A stretch of 42,351 bases of DNA, from NCBI RefSeq assembly GCF_000242615.2, contig NZ_KI912268.1, positions 1,542,100-1,584,450 on the forward strand. Reading direction: 5' to 3'. The translations under genes and the position numbers were made by a program. How positions within the stretch are numbered: the first letter of the stretch is position 1; each line of letters starts with the position of its first letter. A model generated the notes under the pieces. The model did no database searches. It had not been told where the DNA came from and was given only the letters and a program-made list of their open reading frames with translations. Shown piece after piece: positions 9,511 through 18,461 of this stretch. Source of the DNA: Holophaga foetida DSM 6591. GTDB taxonomy: Bacteria; Acidobacteriota; Holophagae; Holophagales; Holophagaceae.

Positions 9511-9555
9511 GTGATATTCCATCACTTGATGCAATACACATCACCCTGGTATCAT
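9511..9555 (+). promoter_or_regulatory. Promoter with inverted repeats before the substrate-binding protein
   Basis: TTGATG (9526-9531) and TATCAT (9550-9555), 18 bases apart, form a candidate promoter for the gene at 9656. GTGATATTCCATCAC (9511-9525) is an inverted repeat with five-base arms just upstream. TGATG-N7-CATCA (9527-9543) overlaps the -35 element and spacer. The region is AT-rich and lies between divergent genes. The repeats look like regulator binding sites. Confidence 0.45.
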
Positions 9556-9655
9556 AAAAAAGCTCATCACCACAATGGTCACGGAGGCAATCCGCCGTAC
9601 AAGATTGGAAAATTTTGAATCTAAATAATAAATTTATTAAATAACAGGAGTAAAA

Positions 9656-10963
9656 ATGAATAAAGCATCAGCCATCACAACCGCCTTGACGGCGCTCCTG
9701 ACCCTCAACCTGGCCTGCGACAAGTCCTCCGACAAGGAGATCCGGGTTGGCTTCATCCAGGCCCAGACAGGCCCGTACGCCCCGTTCGGCGAAGGTGGCC
9801 TCTTCGGAGCCGAGGCCGCGATTGAGGACATCAACAAGCAGGGCGGCGTCATGGTCGGGAACACCCGGATGCTCCTCAAGCTGGTGGCCGTGGATGACGA
9901 AAGCGACCCGGCCAAGACCGCCTCCCTGGCCGAAAAGCTGATCTCCAGCGAGAAGGTCCGTTTCATCGTCAGCGGGGACGAGCCTCCCGTCATGCACGGC
10001 GGCGTCTCCCAGGTAACCGACCAGCACAAGGTGCCCTACATCACCTCGGTGGGCATCTACGAGCCATGGGTCACCCAGAGGCTGGAATCACCCACCAAGT
10101 GGCAGTTCACCTGGGCCACGGGCTCCTTCGCGGTGAGCACACCTGCCGAGCGTGGAGACTTCCGGGCTGTCCCCGGATACACCGTCATGGATACCTTCGC
10201 CAAGATGCTGGAGATCTGCGGAACCCAGACGAACCGCAAACTGGGACTTCTGGCATCCGACGATCCGGATGGCAAGGAATCCTACAGCAGCATGGGTGCA
10301 GCCCTTCAGAACCTCGGCTACACCGTCGTGGGCTTTGATCGCCAGCTGGGACTCCTGCCCATGGGGACCTCGGACTTCTCCCCCGTGATCCAGGCTTGGA
10401 AGGAGGCGGGCGTGGAGATCCTCATGGGCAACTGCCCCGGCCCCTTCTTCGCCAAGGCCTGGCAGCAGGCCCAGGCCCAGGGCCTGAAGCCCAAGATGGC
10501 CACCATCAGCCGGGCTGCCCTCTTCCACTCTGATATCGCCGCCCTGGGTGGCGAGCTTCCCCTGGGGCTGGGCACAGAGGTCTGGTGGGATCCCTCCCTC
10601 AAGAATGCGCCGGGGATCAACGGCACCACCCCTCAGTCTCTGGCCGAACGCTGGAGCAAGGCCAAGAGCAAACCCGTCTCCCCCTCCATCGGTACCGGCT
10701 ATGCCAGTGTCCAGGTGCTGGCCGACGCCATCCAGCGGGCAGGCTCTCTGGAGCCGGAAAAAGTGAACGCGGCCCTGGGCAAGACCGACCTCCCCACCAT
10801 CCGCCACCGGGTCAAGTTCGATGAGGACCACTTCAGCCGCGGCCCCATCGCCTTCGGCCAGTGGATGAAGACCGACAAGCCCCAGAAGTGGGAGCTGAAG
10901 GTGGTGTTCTCCAACCACGAGTTCTGGCCCGCCAACGGCAGCCCTGTGTTTCCGCTGAAGTAG
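9656..10963 (+). CDS. ABC-type branched-chain amino acid-like substrate-binding lipoprotein
   Basis: The 435-residue protein has an N-terminal leader ending at Cys21 (context LNLAC, a slightly atypical lipobox). It then shows the Leu/Ile/Val-binding-protein (Peripla_BP_6) pattern: IRVGFIQAQTGPYAPFGEGG, AIEDINKQGGV, and LKLVAVDDESDPAKTASLAEKL, where each block is a conserved part of the fold. No permease or ATPase genes are nearby, so it may be an orphan binding protein or partner a distant transporter. The ligand is unknown. A strong AGGAG precedes the ATG by about six bases. It converges on the AmpG-like gene with the two stop codons directly adjacent (TAG then TTA). Confidence 0.85.
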   Translation: MNKASAITTALTALLTLNLACDKSSDKEIRVGFIQAQTGPYAPFGEGGLFGAEAAIEDINKQGGVMVGNTRMLLKLVAVDDESDPAKTASLAEKLISSEKVRFIVSGDEPPVMHGGVSQVTDQHKVPYITSVGIYEPWVTQRLESPTKWQFTWATGSFAVSTPAERGDFRAVPGYTVMDTFAKMLEICGTQTNRKLGLLASDDPDGKESYSSMGAALQNLGYTVVGFDRQLGLLPMGTSDFSPVIQAWKEAGVEILMGNCPGPFFAKAWQQAQAQGLKPKMATISRAALFHSDIAALGGELPLGLGTEVWWDPSLKNAPGINGTTPQSLAERWSKAKSKPVSPSIGTGYASVQVLADAIQRAGSLEPEKVNAALGKTDLPTIRHRVKFDEDHFSRGPIAFGQWMKTDKPQKWELKVVFSNHEFWPANGSPVFPLK

Positions 10964-12187
10964 TTAGGCCTGATCCGGCAGCTGCCAGCGATCGAAACGC
11001 TTGAGCAGCAGGAGGCCCGGAATCGCGAGGCAGGCCGCGAAGATGAAGTAGCCAGGCCACCCGGCCGCCGCCTTGATCCACCCCGCCGGTGCCACCAGCA
11101 CCGTGCGGGAGAGGGCCATGAGGCTTGAGAGCACGGCGTACTGGGTGGCGGTATTGCGCAGGTCGCAAAGGCGCATCAGCAGGGCCGTGTAGGCCGTGGT
11201 GCCCAGGCCCCAGCAGAAGTTCTCGCCCCCGAGGACCGCCAGCATGAGGGGGTGGCTGTGACCCGCCAGGGAAAGGGCCAGGGGCAGGAGGTTGGCCACA
11301 GCCTGGACCAGGCCGAAGGTGATCAGGGCCCGACGCAGGGTCCATCGGCGCATGAGGAAGCCCCCCAGCACCCCCCCCACGATGAGGCTGATGAGCCCCA
11401 CCCCCTTGGTGGCCACCCCGATCTGGGTATTGGTGAACCCGAGGTCCTTGAGAAAGGGCACCGTCAGCGCCGTGGCGAACATGTCCCCCAGCTTGAAGAT
11501 GGCGACAAAGAGCAGCACCTCCCAGGCTCCACGCCGAAGCAGAAGATCCCGGAAGGGCTCCACCACCGCTTCCCGCAGGGTCCGAGGCGCTCCGCCCCTG
11601 GGGGGCTCCGGCGCCAGAAAGGCCAGGAAGAGCCCCGGGAGGGTGAGAGCAGCCATCGCCAGATACACCGTTTTCCAGGAGGCATGGTCCGAGAGCCAAA
11701 GGGCGAAGGCTCCCGCCACCAGCATGGCGCAGCGGTAAGCCCCCACGTGGAAGCTCGCCCCCAGTCCCGCCTGTCTCTCCTCCAGGAGTTCGGTTCGATA
11801 GGCATCGATGACGATATCGGCACTGGCGCTGAAAAAGGCCACGGCCAGAGCCAGAAGCGAGAGGCCCACCAGACTCCGGGCGGGATCGGCGTAGGCCATG
11901 GCCGCCAGTGAACACCCGAGGGCCAGCTGGGAAAGGGCGATCCATCCCCGCCGCCGCCCGCCAACCGGAAGGGAGAAGCGATCCAGCAAGGGGCTCCAGA
12001 TGAACTTCAGGTTGTAGGGCAGCCCTACCAAGGAGAGGAGACCGATGAGGCGGATATCCACCCCGGCCCCCTGGAGCCAGGCCTGGAGCGTCGATGCCGT
12101 CAGGGCCAGGGGCAGGCCAGAGGCGAAACCGAAGATCATCACGGCGGGCAGGGAGGGCAGCTTCAGGCGGGAGGTTTCCTGGGACAT
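10964..12187 (-). CDS. AmpG-like major facilitator permease
   Basis: The 407-residue membrane protein begins MSQETSRLKLPSLPAVMIFG, followed by FASGLPLAL and QAWLQGAGVDIRLIG. It then has GLPYNLKFIWSPLLDRF and GRRRGW, the pattern of AmpG, an MFS importer of anhydromuropeptides in cell-wall recycling. About twelve hydrophobic segments are present. The substrate is inferred from family only. The open frame continues upstream to a TTG at 12265. The start at 12187 was chosen because the family homology begins there, although its GGAGGG is unusually close to the ATG. Nearby ddl and the M23 peptidase also concern peptidoglycan. Confidence 0.75.
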   Translation of the reverse strand: MSQETSRLKLPSLPAVMIFGFASGLPLALTASTLQAWLQGAGVDIRLIGLLSLVGLPYNLKFIWSPLLDRFSLPVGGRRRGWIALSQLALGCSLAAMAYADPARSLVGLSLLALAVAFFSASADIVIDAYRTELLEERQAGLGASFHVGAYRCAMLVAGAFALWLSDHASWKTVYLAMAALTLPGLFLAFLAPEPPRGGAPRTLREAVVEPFRDLLLRRGAWEVLLFVAIFKLGDMFATALTVPFLKDLGFTNTQIGVATKGVGLISLIVGGVLGGFLMRRWTLRRALITFGLVQAVANLLPLALSLAGHSHPLMLAVLGGENFCWGLGTTAYTALLMRLCDLRNTATQYAVLSSLMALSRTVLVAPAGWIKAAAGWPGYFIFAACLAIPGLLLLKRFDRWQLPDQA

Positions 12188-12271
12188 CCCTCCAGGATGC
12201 CAGGAGGACCAGCGCTGAGGAGACATATCAGGGGCCGCCGAGGCGATCGCATTAAAATTCCGCAAGACCCA

Positions 12272-12964
12272 TCAGGCCTGGGCGATGCAATCCGGACACA
12301 GCCCATGGGCCAATCGCACTTCGGCGCGCTCCTGAAGGAAGTCCTCCACGCTCTGCCATGCACCATCTTCACTCCGCACCCGCCTGCACTTGGCACAGAT
12401 GGGAAGGAGATCGCTGAGGGCGTCTACCTGTCCCTGACTCGCCTGGAGGGCATGGAAGAGTTCCCGCTCCCTGTCCCGGGTGCGTTTGAGGGTGACATGG
12501 GTGTGGACCCGGGCCAGGAGCTCCAGAGGATGAAAGGGTTTGGTCACATAATCCATGCCACCGCAGCGGAAGCCCCGGACAATGTCCTCGGTTCCGGTCT
12601 TGGCCGTGATGAAGACCACCGGAACCTCCCGGGTGGCCTCTTCGGCCTTCAGGCGGAGACAGACCTCGTAGCCGTCCATGCCCGGCATCTCGATATCCAG
12701 GAGCACCAGATCCGGAAGCATCGTCCGCGCCCGCTCCAGGGCCATCGGGCCATCGCTGGCGGTCAGCACCTGATAGCCGCGATCCCGCAGGATCGAGGCA
12801 AGAAGGTGCTGACTGCTGGGTACGTCGTCCACCACCAGGACAACAGGATCCCGGTCGGGCTCCAGGCTCAGCCCCAGCACCTTCGGATCCGTGGTCCGCC
12901 CCTCCAGGGAAGCAGATAGAGCCACGAACCTTTTTTGACAGGAAAAGGGTGTCTGACGATCCAT
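12272..12964 (-). CDS. Response regulator with a cysteine-rich C-terminal tail
   Basis: A CheY-like receiver carries the acidic pair VVDD, the phosphoacceptor in LVLLDIEMPGMDGYE, VVFITAKTG and the Lys in YVTKPFHP. A helical linker (HVTLKRTRDRERELFHALQA) leads to LLPICAKCRRVRSEDGAWQ and, after about 20 residues, HGLCPDCIAQA. Two CxxC pairs of this kind are a known tail in response regulators and sensor kinases, and probably bind a metal. There is no DNA-binding domain, so signalling is probably by protein contact. The ATG at 12964 was preferred over a TTG at 12985 because GGGAG lies upstream. No partner kinase is adjacent. Confidence 0.85.
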   Translation of the reverse strand: MDRQTPFSCQKRFVALSASLEGRTTDPKVLGLSLEPDRDPVVLVVDDVPSSQHLLASILRDRGYQVLTASDGPMALERARTMLPDLVLLDIEMPGMDGYEVCLRLKAEEATREVPVVFITAKTGTEDIVRGFRCGGMDYVTKPFHPLELLARVHTHVTLKRTRDRERELFHALQASQGQVDALSDLLPICAKCRRVRSEDGAWQSVEDFLQERAEVRLAHGLCPDCIAQA

Positions 12965-13137
12965 GTCCGGAAGGCTCCCAAGCAAGTATCTGGACTTCTG
13001 CTGCTCACGCCATGAGAAAGCGGCACCTCAGAATCCATTCATGCTACTTTGTGAATCGAATGAGCCTGGCCAGGGGAATGCCCCCTCCCGAACATTCCAG
13101 GGCACGGCGAATCCAATGGCGTGACAGGAGAACCACG

Positions 13138-15186
13138 ATGATCAGGTGGACAGTCGTCGCAGCATGGTTCCTCCTCTGCCTGGCAGGACACCTACCGAGC
13201 CGGGCGAGCTTCGACATTGATTTCGGCTACGTGAGTCGGCGGAGCGTCATCCGTCAGCTGAAGCATCCCGCGCCGGAAGTGGTCCTGGACGGCCATTGGC
13301 GTCCCACGGGCCCCAGGCGATTCATCACCTTGAGCCTCCTCGGGACACGTTGGGCCTTCCTGAACGAATTCGACGAGTCACAGCGTATGGTCTGGCGCTC
13401 CTTTCCAATCCAGATCAAGGGAAACCCCCCGCTCGGTGACCGGACGCATAGGCCGTTCTTCCGCCCCTTCGGTCCCGATGCGTTGGTGCTGTGCTTCCCC
13501 TCCGCGCTGGCCCCCGCGGCCTCCCACTGGCTCCTTCTCCCTGGGCACCAGCTCGTCAGCTTCCACCAGTCGGACCCAGGCACGCTTCATGTCTGGAAAA
13601 ACGCCGATATCGAGCCGGATGCCCGGATCCGCAACGAAGTGAAGACCCGCTGGGAACAGAGCCCTCCCGTGTCCAGGGAGGGCAGACCCATTCCCTTCAC
13701 CGAGGGAGGCATGAGCTTCGACCAGGACCCAAGCACCAACTGGCCGGATTTTGGAGAAGCCATCTTCGAGGCCAAGGAGCGCTTCCATGCCATGAGGAAA
13801 AAGGGTGCAGCCAAGGCCGCCGAAGCCGCACTCGAGCTCCTGGAACCCAGACTCGCGAACCTCAACTGGGAGGATATCCCGGGCAACCTCGTCCCCGAGC
13901 TGAACGATCTTGCGTATTTCATGGCACTCGTCGGGGGGGCAGAGAACACCTGGGATGCCGGGTTGATGCTCCGGCATGTGGTCCGGATGGATCCTCATCG
14001 GGAGGCCGCGCTGCTGAACCTGGCGGATGTCTTCGACACCCTCGCACGCGGCGGGAATCCCTGGTGCCGGTATGACCGCCAGAACTGCCGCGAACAGGCC
14101 AGGGAATACTATCGCCTCTTTGCCCTCTCCCAGCTGCCCCATGGGTTCTCGCCCTCCATGAAGAAGCGGCTGCTGTCCAAGCTGGAAGTCCCCCGCTTGG
14201 ACGCGGACCAATGCCACCCGAGGCAGGCCCTCTTCCGCGCCATCGAAGACGAAGACGGAAGGGCCTTCAAGCAGGCCCTCGAAGCCCACCCCAGGGAAAT
14301 CAATCATCTGATGCCCAACCAGCTCACCGCCCTCCAGATGTGCTTAGAAACCCAGCAGAATGACTGGGCGATCCAACTACTGGAGGCAGGTGCTGACCCC
14401 AACAGGAGCAACGGGAGCCAGTACCAGAAGCCAGCACTGCTCCGCGCCATCATCGGGGGAAACCCGGATCTGGTGAGGAAGCTCCTGGGCCATGGCGCGT
14501 CCCTGGCTGCCACAGGAGCCAGCGACCCGCCTCTTGTGGCCGCTGCCTACTACTGCTCCTCTCCCGGGGCCCTCGAAGCTTTCAGACTCGTCCTGGAGGC
14601 TTCGGGGAAGGACGTGGACGTGGTGGACCGGGAAGGCGACACGCCTCTCCTGGAAGCCGCTGGAGCTCCGGCACCGCTTGCCTATCTCCAACTCCTTCTG
14701 GAGAAGGGCGCGGATATCCGGAGAGCCAACAAATACGGAAGAACCGCCCTCCACAAGCTCCCCCCCTTCAGCCTGGAGAAGGTCGGGCCCCTGATGGAGC
14801 TTCTCTTGTCCCGTGGGGCGGACCCCAACGCAATGAGCATGGATGGCGAAACGCCACTCAACCATCTGTGGGTCTGGACCGGGGCCTCACCCGAGACCCA
14901 GGCGGGCATGACCCGCATCCTGCTGGCTCACGGTGCGAAGCCGGGCATCGCCGACCATGAAGGCCTCGCCCCCCTGGACCGGGCGGTGGTCAGGGGGAAC
15001 CTCCCGGCCATCAAAGCCCTTCTTGCGGCAGGTGCCGATCCCAACCGCAGCGGGGCCGGGAAGAGCCCTCTTCAGCGGGCCGAAGACAGGGCAAGGGAGG
15101 CCCGTTTCTCAGACGAGGCCACCCGGACCCGGGCCGAGGAGGTCGCGGAGCTGCTCAGGGGAGCGAAGCCGCCTACCAGGAACTAG
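13138..15186 (+). CDS. Exported ankyrin-repeat protein
   Basis: The start at 13138 is set by AGGAG seven bases upstream and by a signal peptide (MIRWTVVAAWFLLCLAG, then a likely cleavage near SRAS). The first 360 residues have no family I recognise. From about residue 365 to the end are some seven ankyrin repeats: QLTALQMCLETQQNDWAIQL, LLEAGADPN, LVRKLLGHGAS, GDTPLLEAAG, LLLEKGADIRRANKYGRTAL and LLAAGADPNRSG. Ankyrin repeats bind proteins, and export suggests a periplasmic or surface scaffold. Its stop overlaps that of ddl in the shared sequence CTAG. Confidence 0.8.
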   Translation: MIRWTVVAAWFLLCLAGHLPSRASFDIDFGYVSRRSVIRQLKHPAPEVVLDGHWRPTGPRRFITLSLLGTRWAFLNEFDESQRMVWRSFPIQIKGNPPLGDRTHRPFFRPFGPDALVLCFPSALAPAASHWLLLPGHQLVSFHQSDPGTLHVWKNADIEPDARIRNEVKTRWEQSPPVSREGRPIPFTEGGMSFDQDPSTNWPDFGEAIFEAKERFHAMRKKGAAKAAEAALELLEPRLANLNWEDIPGNLVPELNDLAYFMALVGGAENTWDAGLMLRHVVRMDPHREAALLNLADVFDTLARGGNPWCRYDRQNCREQAREYYRLFALSQLPHGFSPSMKKRLLSKLEVPRLDADQCHPRQALFRAIEDEDGRAFKQALEAHPREINHLMPNQLTALQMCLETQQNDWAIQLLEAGADPNRSNGSQYQKPALLRAIIGGNPDLVRKLLGHGASLAATGASDPPLVAAAYYCSSPGALEAFRLVLEASGKDVDVVDREGDTPLLEAAGAPAPLAYLQLLLEKGADIRRANKYGRTALHKLPPFSLEKVGPLMELLLSRGADPNAMSMDGETPLNHLWVWTGASPETQAGMTRILLAHGAKPGIADHEGLAPLDRAVVRGNLPAIKALLAAGADPNRSGAGKSPLQRAEDRAREARFSDEATRTRAEEVAELLRGAKPPTRN

Positions 15187-16268
15187 GCGTACCAGTCGCT
15201 GCCGCTCTGGAAGGTCTTCTGCTTCCCGGCCATCTGGTGGTGGCGAGCCTGGGCCAGATCGATGAGGCGGGTCAGGAGTTCGCCGTAGGGGATCCCCGAG
15301 GCCTCCATGAGCTTGGGGTACATCGAGATGCTGGTGAAACCCGGGATCATGTTGATCTCGTTCAGATAGATCCGATTGGTGCCCCGTTCCAGGAAGAAAT
15401 CCATGCGGGCCATGCCATAGGCGTCCAGGCTCCGGAAGGCCGCCCGAGCGTAGCCCTGGATGCGGCTGGCCAGGCTCCCAGGCAGGTCCACCGGGATCTG
15501 GCAGCTGCTCTTGCCGTCCAGGTACTTGTCCTGGAAGTCGTAGAACTCTCCCGCTACGAGGATCTCACCCGGCACGCTTACGAATGGGTCATCCCCACCC
15601 AGGATAGCCACCTCGATCTCCCGGATATCCAGGCCCTTCTCCACCAGGATACGGCGGTCGAAGTGCAGAGCGTCCTCAATGGCGTCCGCCAAAGCCTCCA
15701 GGGACTTGATCTTCTGGATACCGATGCTGCTCCCTGTGTTGGCGGGCTTTACGAAGACCGGCAGTCCCAGAGCCCGGATGGAACGAAGGATCGATTCCGG
15801 ATCCTTGCGCCAGCCCTCTTCAGTCAGCCCGACATAGGGACCGATCGGGAGGCCCTCGGACTCCCAGATGCGCTTCGTGATCCACTTGTCCATGCCCGCA
15901 GCCATGGCCAGCAGCCCGGCTCCGGTGTAGGGACGATTCAGGGCCTCCAGGTAGCCCTGGAGCTGACCATCCTCGCCCCCGGCCCCGTGGATGGCATTGA
16001 AGAAGACATCCGGCAGCGGCGTTTCCTCCGCACCGGCCTCCAGGGGCAGGAAGGGACAGCGGCCCCGTTCGGGAGTCTCTGCAGCAGATAGGCGGGCGAA
16101 GGGATCCCCCAGGACCGTCCATACCCCATTGCGGGCGATGCCCATGGGCTTCACGTCGTAGCGCGCCGGATCGAGATGCTTGGCGATGCTGCGGGCCGAA
16201 ACGATGGAGACCTCGTGTTCCGGGCTTTCGCCCCCGAACAGCAGGCCGACAGTGAGACGCTGGGACAT
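15183..16268 (-). CDS. ddl: D-alanine--D-alanine ligase
   Basis: The 361-residue protein starts MSQRLTVGLLFGGESPEHEV (AAGGA seven bases before the ATG). It shows the Ddl ATP-grasp signature: LFGGESPEHEVSI, FNAIHGAGGEDGQLQG, VFVKPANTGSSIGI, and near the end MARMDFFLERGTNRIYLNEI with NMIPGFT. It joins two D-Ala to make the dipeptide for the peptidoglycan stem. The terminal NEINMIPGFT is the metal and phosphate site. The open frame extends upstream to 16343, but homology starts at 16268. The gene is divergent from coaD. Confidence 0.93.
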   Translation of the reverse strand: MSQRLTVGLLFGGESPEHEVSIVSARSIAKHLDPARYDVKPMGIARNGVWTVLGDPFARLSAAETPERGRCPFLPLEAGAEETPLPDVFFNAIHGAGGEDGQLQGYLEALNRPYTGAGLLAMAAGMDKWITKRIWESEGLPIGPYVGLTEEGWRKDPESILRSIRALGLPVFVKPANTGSSIGIQKIKSLEALADAIEDALHFDRRILVEKGLDIREIEVAILGGDDPFVSVPGEILVAGEFYDFQDKYLDGKSSCQIPVDLPGSLASRIQGYARAAFRSLDAYGMARMDFFLERGTNRIYLNEINMIPGFTSISMYPKLMEASGIPYGELLTRLIDLAQARHHQMAGKQKTFQSGSDWYA

Positions 16269-16382
16269 GGCGGTTCCTTCATCACGCACAAATGGCTCTT
16301 CAAGATTACCCGGTGGGAAAGCGCATGGGGACTGCATCTTCAACTGCGGTATCCTGAGCGGTCAAACCTCATCGGAGACCCC

Positions 16383-16877
16383 GTGCTCAAGGCCATCTAT
16401 CCAGGCTCCTTCGACCCAGTGACCATGGGCCACTGGGATCTCATCCAACGCGCCGAGAAGCTGGTGGATCACCTTGTGGTGGCCGTGCTTCACAACCCCT
16501 CCAAGCAGCCGACCTTCAGCGTGGCGGAACGCGCAGGCTTCCTGAGAGAACTGACTTCCGCCTACCCCAAGGTGGAAGTCGTCACCTTCAACGGCCTCCT
16601 GGTGGACCTGGCCCGCCAGACCAACGCCCAGTGCATCATCCGCGGCGTCCGGGCCTTCAGCGACTTTGAGTACGAGTTCCAGATGGCCCTCATGAACCGC
16701 AAGCTCCACACCGAGCTGGAGACCCTCTTCCTCATGCCCAAGGAGGAGTACAGCATCATCTCCAGCCGCCTGGTGCGGGAGGTGGGTTCGATGGGAGGCG
16801 ACATCAGCGGCTTTGTCCCGGATCCCCTCAAGGACCGGATCACCCGCAGGCTGCTGAATCCTTCGGAGATCGGCTAG
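16383..16877 (+). CDS. coaD: Phosphopantetheine adenylyltransferase
   Basis: The 164-residue enzyme starts at GTG (VLKAIYPGSFDPVTMGHWDL), with GGAG about six bases upstream. It carries the nucleotidyltransferase TxGH motif (TMGH), RGVRAFSDFEYEFQMALMNR and the ISSRLVREV block. It transfers AMP from ATP to phosphopantetheine, the penultimate step of coenzyme A synthesis, in the cytoplasm. Length and motifs are normal. Its stop shares CTAG with the convergent LURP-one-like gene. Confidence 0.95.
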   Translation: MLKAIYPGSFDPVTMGHWDLIQRAEKLVDHLVVAVLHNPSKQPTFSVAERAGFLRELTSAYPKVEVVTFNGLLVDLARQTNAQCIIRGVRAFSDFEYEFQMALMNRKLHTELETLFLMPKEEYSIISSRLVREVGSMGGDISGFVPDPLKDRITRRLLNPSEIG

Positions 16878-17449
16878 CTCTGCCGCTCCTTGTAGACCAG
16901 GTCCACCGCCAAGGCCAGTCCCAGCATCAGGGGCAGGTGTTCGGCTCGCTGGGCCTGAACCAGGTATTGATCCGCATTCGTGAAGACCTCCTTGAGGACC
17001 CCGGCCCACTTCTTGGTGACGATGCCGATGGCCTGTCCCTGGAGCGTGGCCGAGTAGTCCCAGCCCTTCCAGTTCCCCTTGAACTCGCCGATCTCCTGCC
17101 CCGAGGGGTCCATGATCCGGAAGGAGCCGCCGATGGTGAAAAGCTTGCTTTGGAGTGCCGCCAAGGGGCGCCCCGCACCGTCCCGGATCTCCAATCGCGT
17201 GCGAAGCAGGGCCGCGCGCTTGTGGACGCTCAGAACCGGCGCAGGGTTGGCCCCGAAGTAGACATTGACCGTCGTGGGGAGCATGGTCTTCTGCACCACC
17301 AGGCGCAACCACTTGGCCCAGGAGGCGGGCTCGTCCTTGGCCTGCCCCAGGATGGACTGGGTCTCGGGCTCCAGGAGATCATAGGTATCCCGGAGCTTCA
17401 GCAGGGAAGCATGCTCTCGGACGAAGATGGCTGTACGCTGACCAAACAC
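16874..17449 (-). CDS. LURP-one/phospholipid scramblase-like protein
   Basis: The 191-residue protein starts at GTG (VFGQRTAIFVREHASLLKLR), preceded by GGAG at six bases. The central part (LRTRLEIRDGAGRPLAALQ, KLFTIGGSFRIMDPSGQEIG, FKGNWKGWDYSATLQGQAIG, IVTKKWAG) matches the LURP-one/scramblase-like barrel, in which strand pairs end in phrases such as GEFKG. The C-terminus is a hydrophobic helix (LPLMLGLALAVDLVYKE), as in that fold. Biochemical function in bacteria is unclear. It lies 43 bases after the M23 peptidase gene and may be cotranscribed with it. Confidence 0.7.
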   Translation of the reverse strand: MFGQRTAIFVREHASLLKLRDTYDLLEPETQSILGQAKDEPASWAKWLRLVVQKTMLPTTVNVYFGANPAPVLSVHKRAALLRTRLEIRDGAGRPLAALQSKLFTIGGSFRIMDPSGQEIGEFKGNWKGWDYSATLQGQAIGIVTKKWAGVLKEVFTNADQYLVQAQRAEHLPLMLGLALAVDLVYKERQS

Positions 17450-17492
17450 GGGAAACTCCAAAAGCAACAGCTTATCTGACGGATTTATAGTT

Positions 17493-18104
17493 TCAATTCA
17501 AATTGCGTAACGTATCCAGTTCCAATAATTCACAAGGTGCCCCCAGGACCGGGACCGGATCCAGGAGTTGCACCCGCCGCCCGTCCCCCATGTTGGACCA
17601 GTCCAGCCCCTCATAGATCACGGGCTCAGGACTCCAGGCCAGAGTCAGATGGAGGTGTGCATGGGGAGCGGTCCTGGAGACCCTCCTGGGAGCCATGGCG
17701 CAGAAGCATTCCCCGGCCCGGAGTCGGCACCCCACCGCCATATCCGGGCGAGGCAGGGTATGACCGAAGATCGTGAGGAGCACGCCGGATTCCACCTCGT
17801 GCTCGATGAAGATGGAGCTCCCCAGGTAATCCGGAAGCAGCTTGACCACCACCCCATCGAAGATGGCCGGAACCTGAACCCGCTCCGGCAGAAGGTGGAG
17901 TTCCCCACCTGGCGAGAAGTAGCAGCACAGATCCACCCCCTCGTGCAGCATGGGGCGGGGCTTGAGGCTCCCCCACCAGGTCTCGCGCTGCCCCATCCCC
18001 ATGCCCGGCGCCAGAGCCCAGGCCTGGAAACGGTGCGGATCCAGGGTGTTGGCGGCCAGGAGGTGTTCTGTGAAATGCGAAGGGGAAAGGGTGAGGGACT
18101 CCAT
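17493..18104 (-). CDS. M23 (LytM)-like metallopeptidase
   Basis: The 203-residue protein has all four M23 zinc and catalytic positions: HEGVD (His54, Asp58), IFGH (His115) and HLH (His150, His152). Between them is GSSIFIEHE with LLTIFGHTL, as in LytM folds. There is no signal peptide, which is unusual for an enzyme expected to cut peptidoglycan peptides, so it may act in the cytoplasm or be exported otherwise. The frame extends to an ATG at 18137. The start at 18104 has AGAGGG close by and is a judgement. The gene is followed by the LURP-one-like gene. Confidence 0.65.
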   Translation of the reverse strand: MESLTLSPSHFTEHLLAANTLDPHRFQAWALAPGMGMGQRETWWGSLKPRPMLHEGVDLCCYFSPGGELHLLPERVQVPAIFDGVVVKLLPDYLGSSIFIEHEVESGVLLTIFGHTLPRPDMAVGCRLRAGECFCAMAPRRVSRTAPHAHLHLTLAWSPEPVIYEGLDWSNMGDGRRVQLLDPVPVLGAPCELLELDTLRNLN

Positions 18105-18289
18105 GCCCTCTATTCTGACGGGATCAGACCGCCTCATACGAAACTGCCGTCAACCATAGAGTCTTCGGACCCGCAGGCCGCAAATCTCCATGAGACCCGA
18201 TACCCGGAAGCCGGGCACCTCACGGCAAAGAAATGGAAGGTGAGGGGACATTGCGGAAGCGTTTATAATTAAAAACACTTAATTCAACG

Positions 18290-18387
18290 ATATTGCTGAT
18301 CCCAATTCTCATAGCAGTTTATTGCCCTTCTGCTTTTATCCTGCCCATCCTGTCTATCCTGTTTAAAGCTTTTCAACAGGATAGACA
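18290..18387. repeat. Dispersed palindromic repeat, copy 1, left portion
   Basis: The left arm of a long palindrome occupies 18334-18363 (starts TTTTATCCTGCCCATCCTG). An 11-base loop follows, then the first part of the right arm, AACAGGATAGACA, at 18375-18387. The right arm is interrupted here by the group II intron and resumes at 20371. About 45 bases before the left arm also resemble copy 2. Related copies lie at 23401 and 37358. Confidence 0.85.
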
Positions 18388-18461
18388 GTCGAGTAGCGCG
18401 GGGGAACTGCCCCCCCGCGCCCTCACAGAACCGGACGTGAGACTCTCACCTCATCCGGCTC
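18388..18461 (-). ncRNA. Group II intron domains V and VI
   Basis: Domain V is the 34 bases at 18428-18461: on the minus strand GAGCCGGATGAGG, a GTGAGAGTCTCAC portion and a closing GTCCGGTTC. Domain VI follows as a GC-rich hairpin at about 18395-18425 (GCGCGGGG pairing with CCCCCGCGC). A likely branch-point A lies in CTACTCGAC, about eight bases from the 3' end. These are the catalytic core and branch-site domains of the ribozyme. Confidence 0.85.

Noticed and set aside
13138..15186. Ankyrin protein as a secreted eukaryote-directed effector
   Set aside because: It has an ordinary Sec signal peptide and no secretion-system neighbours; ankyrin repeats alone do not support that role.
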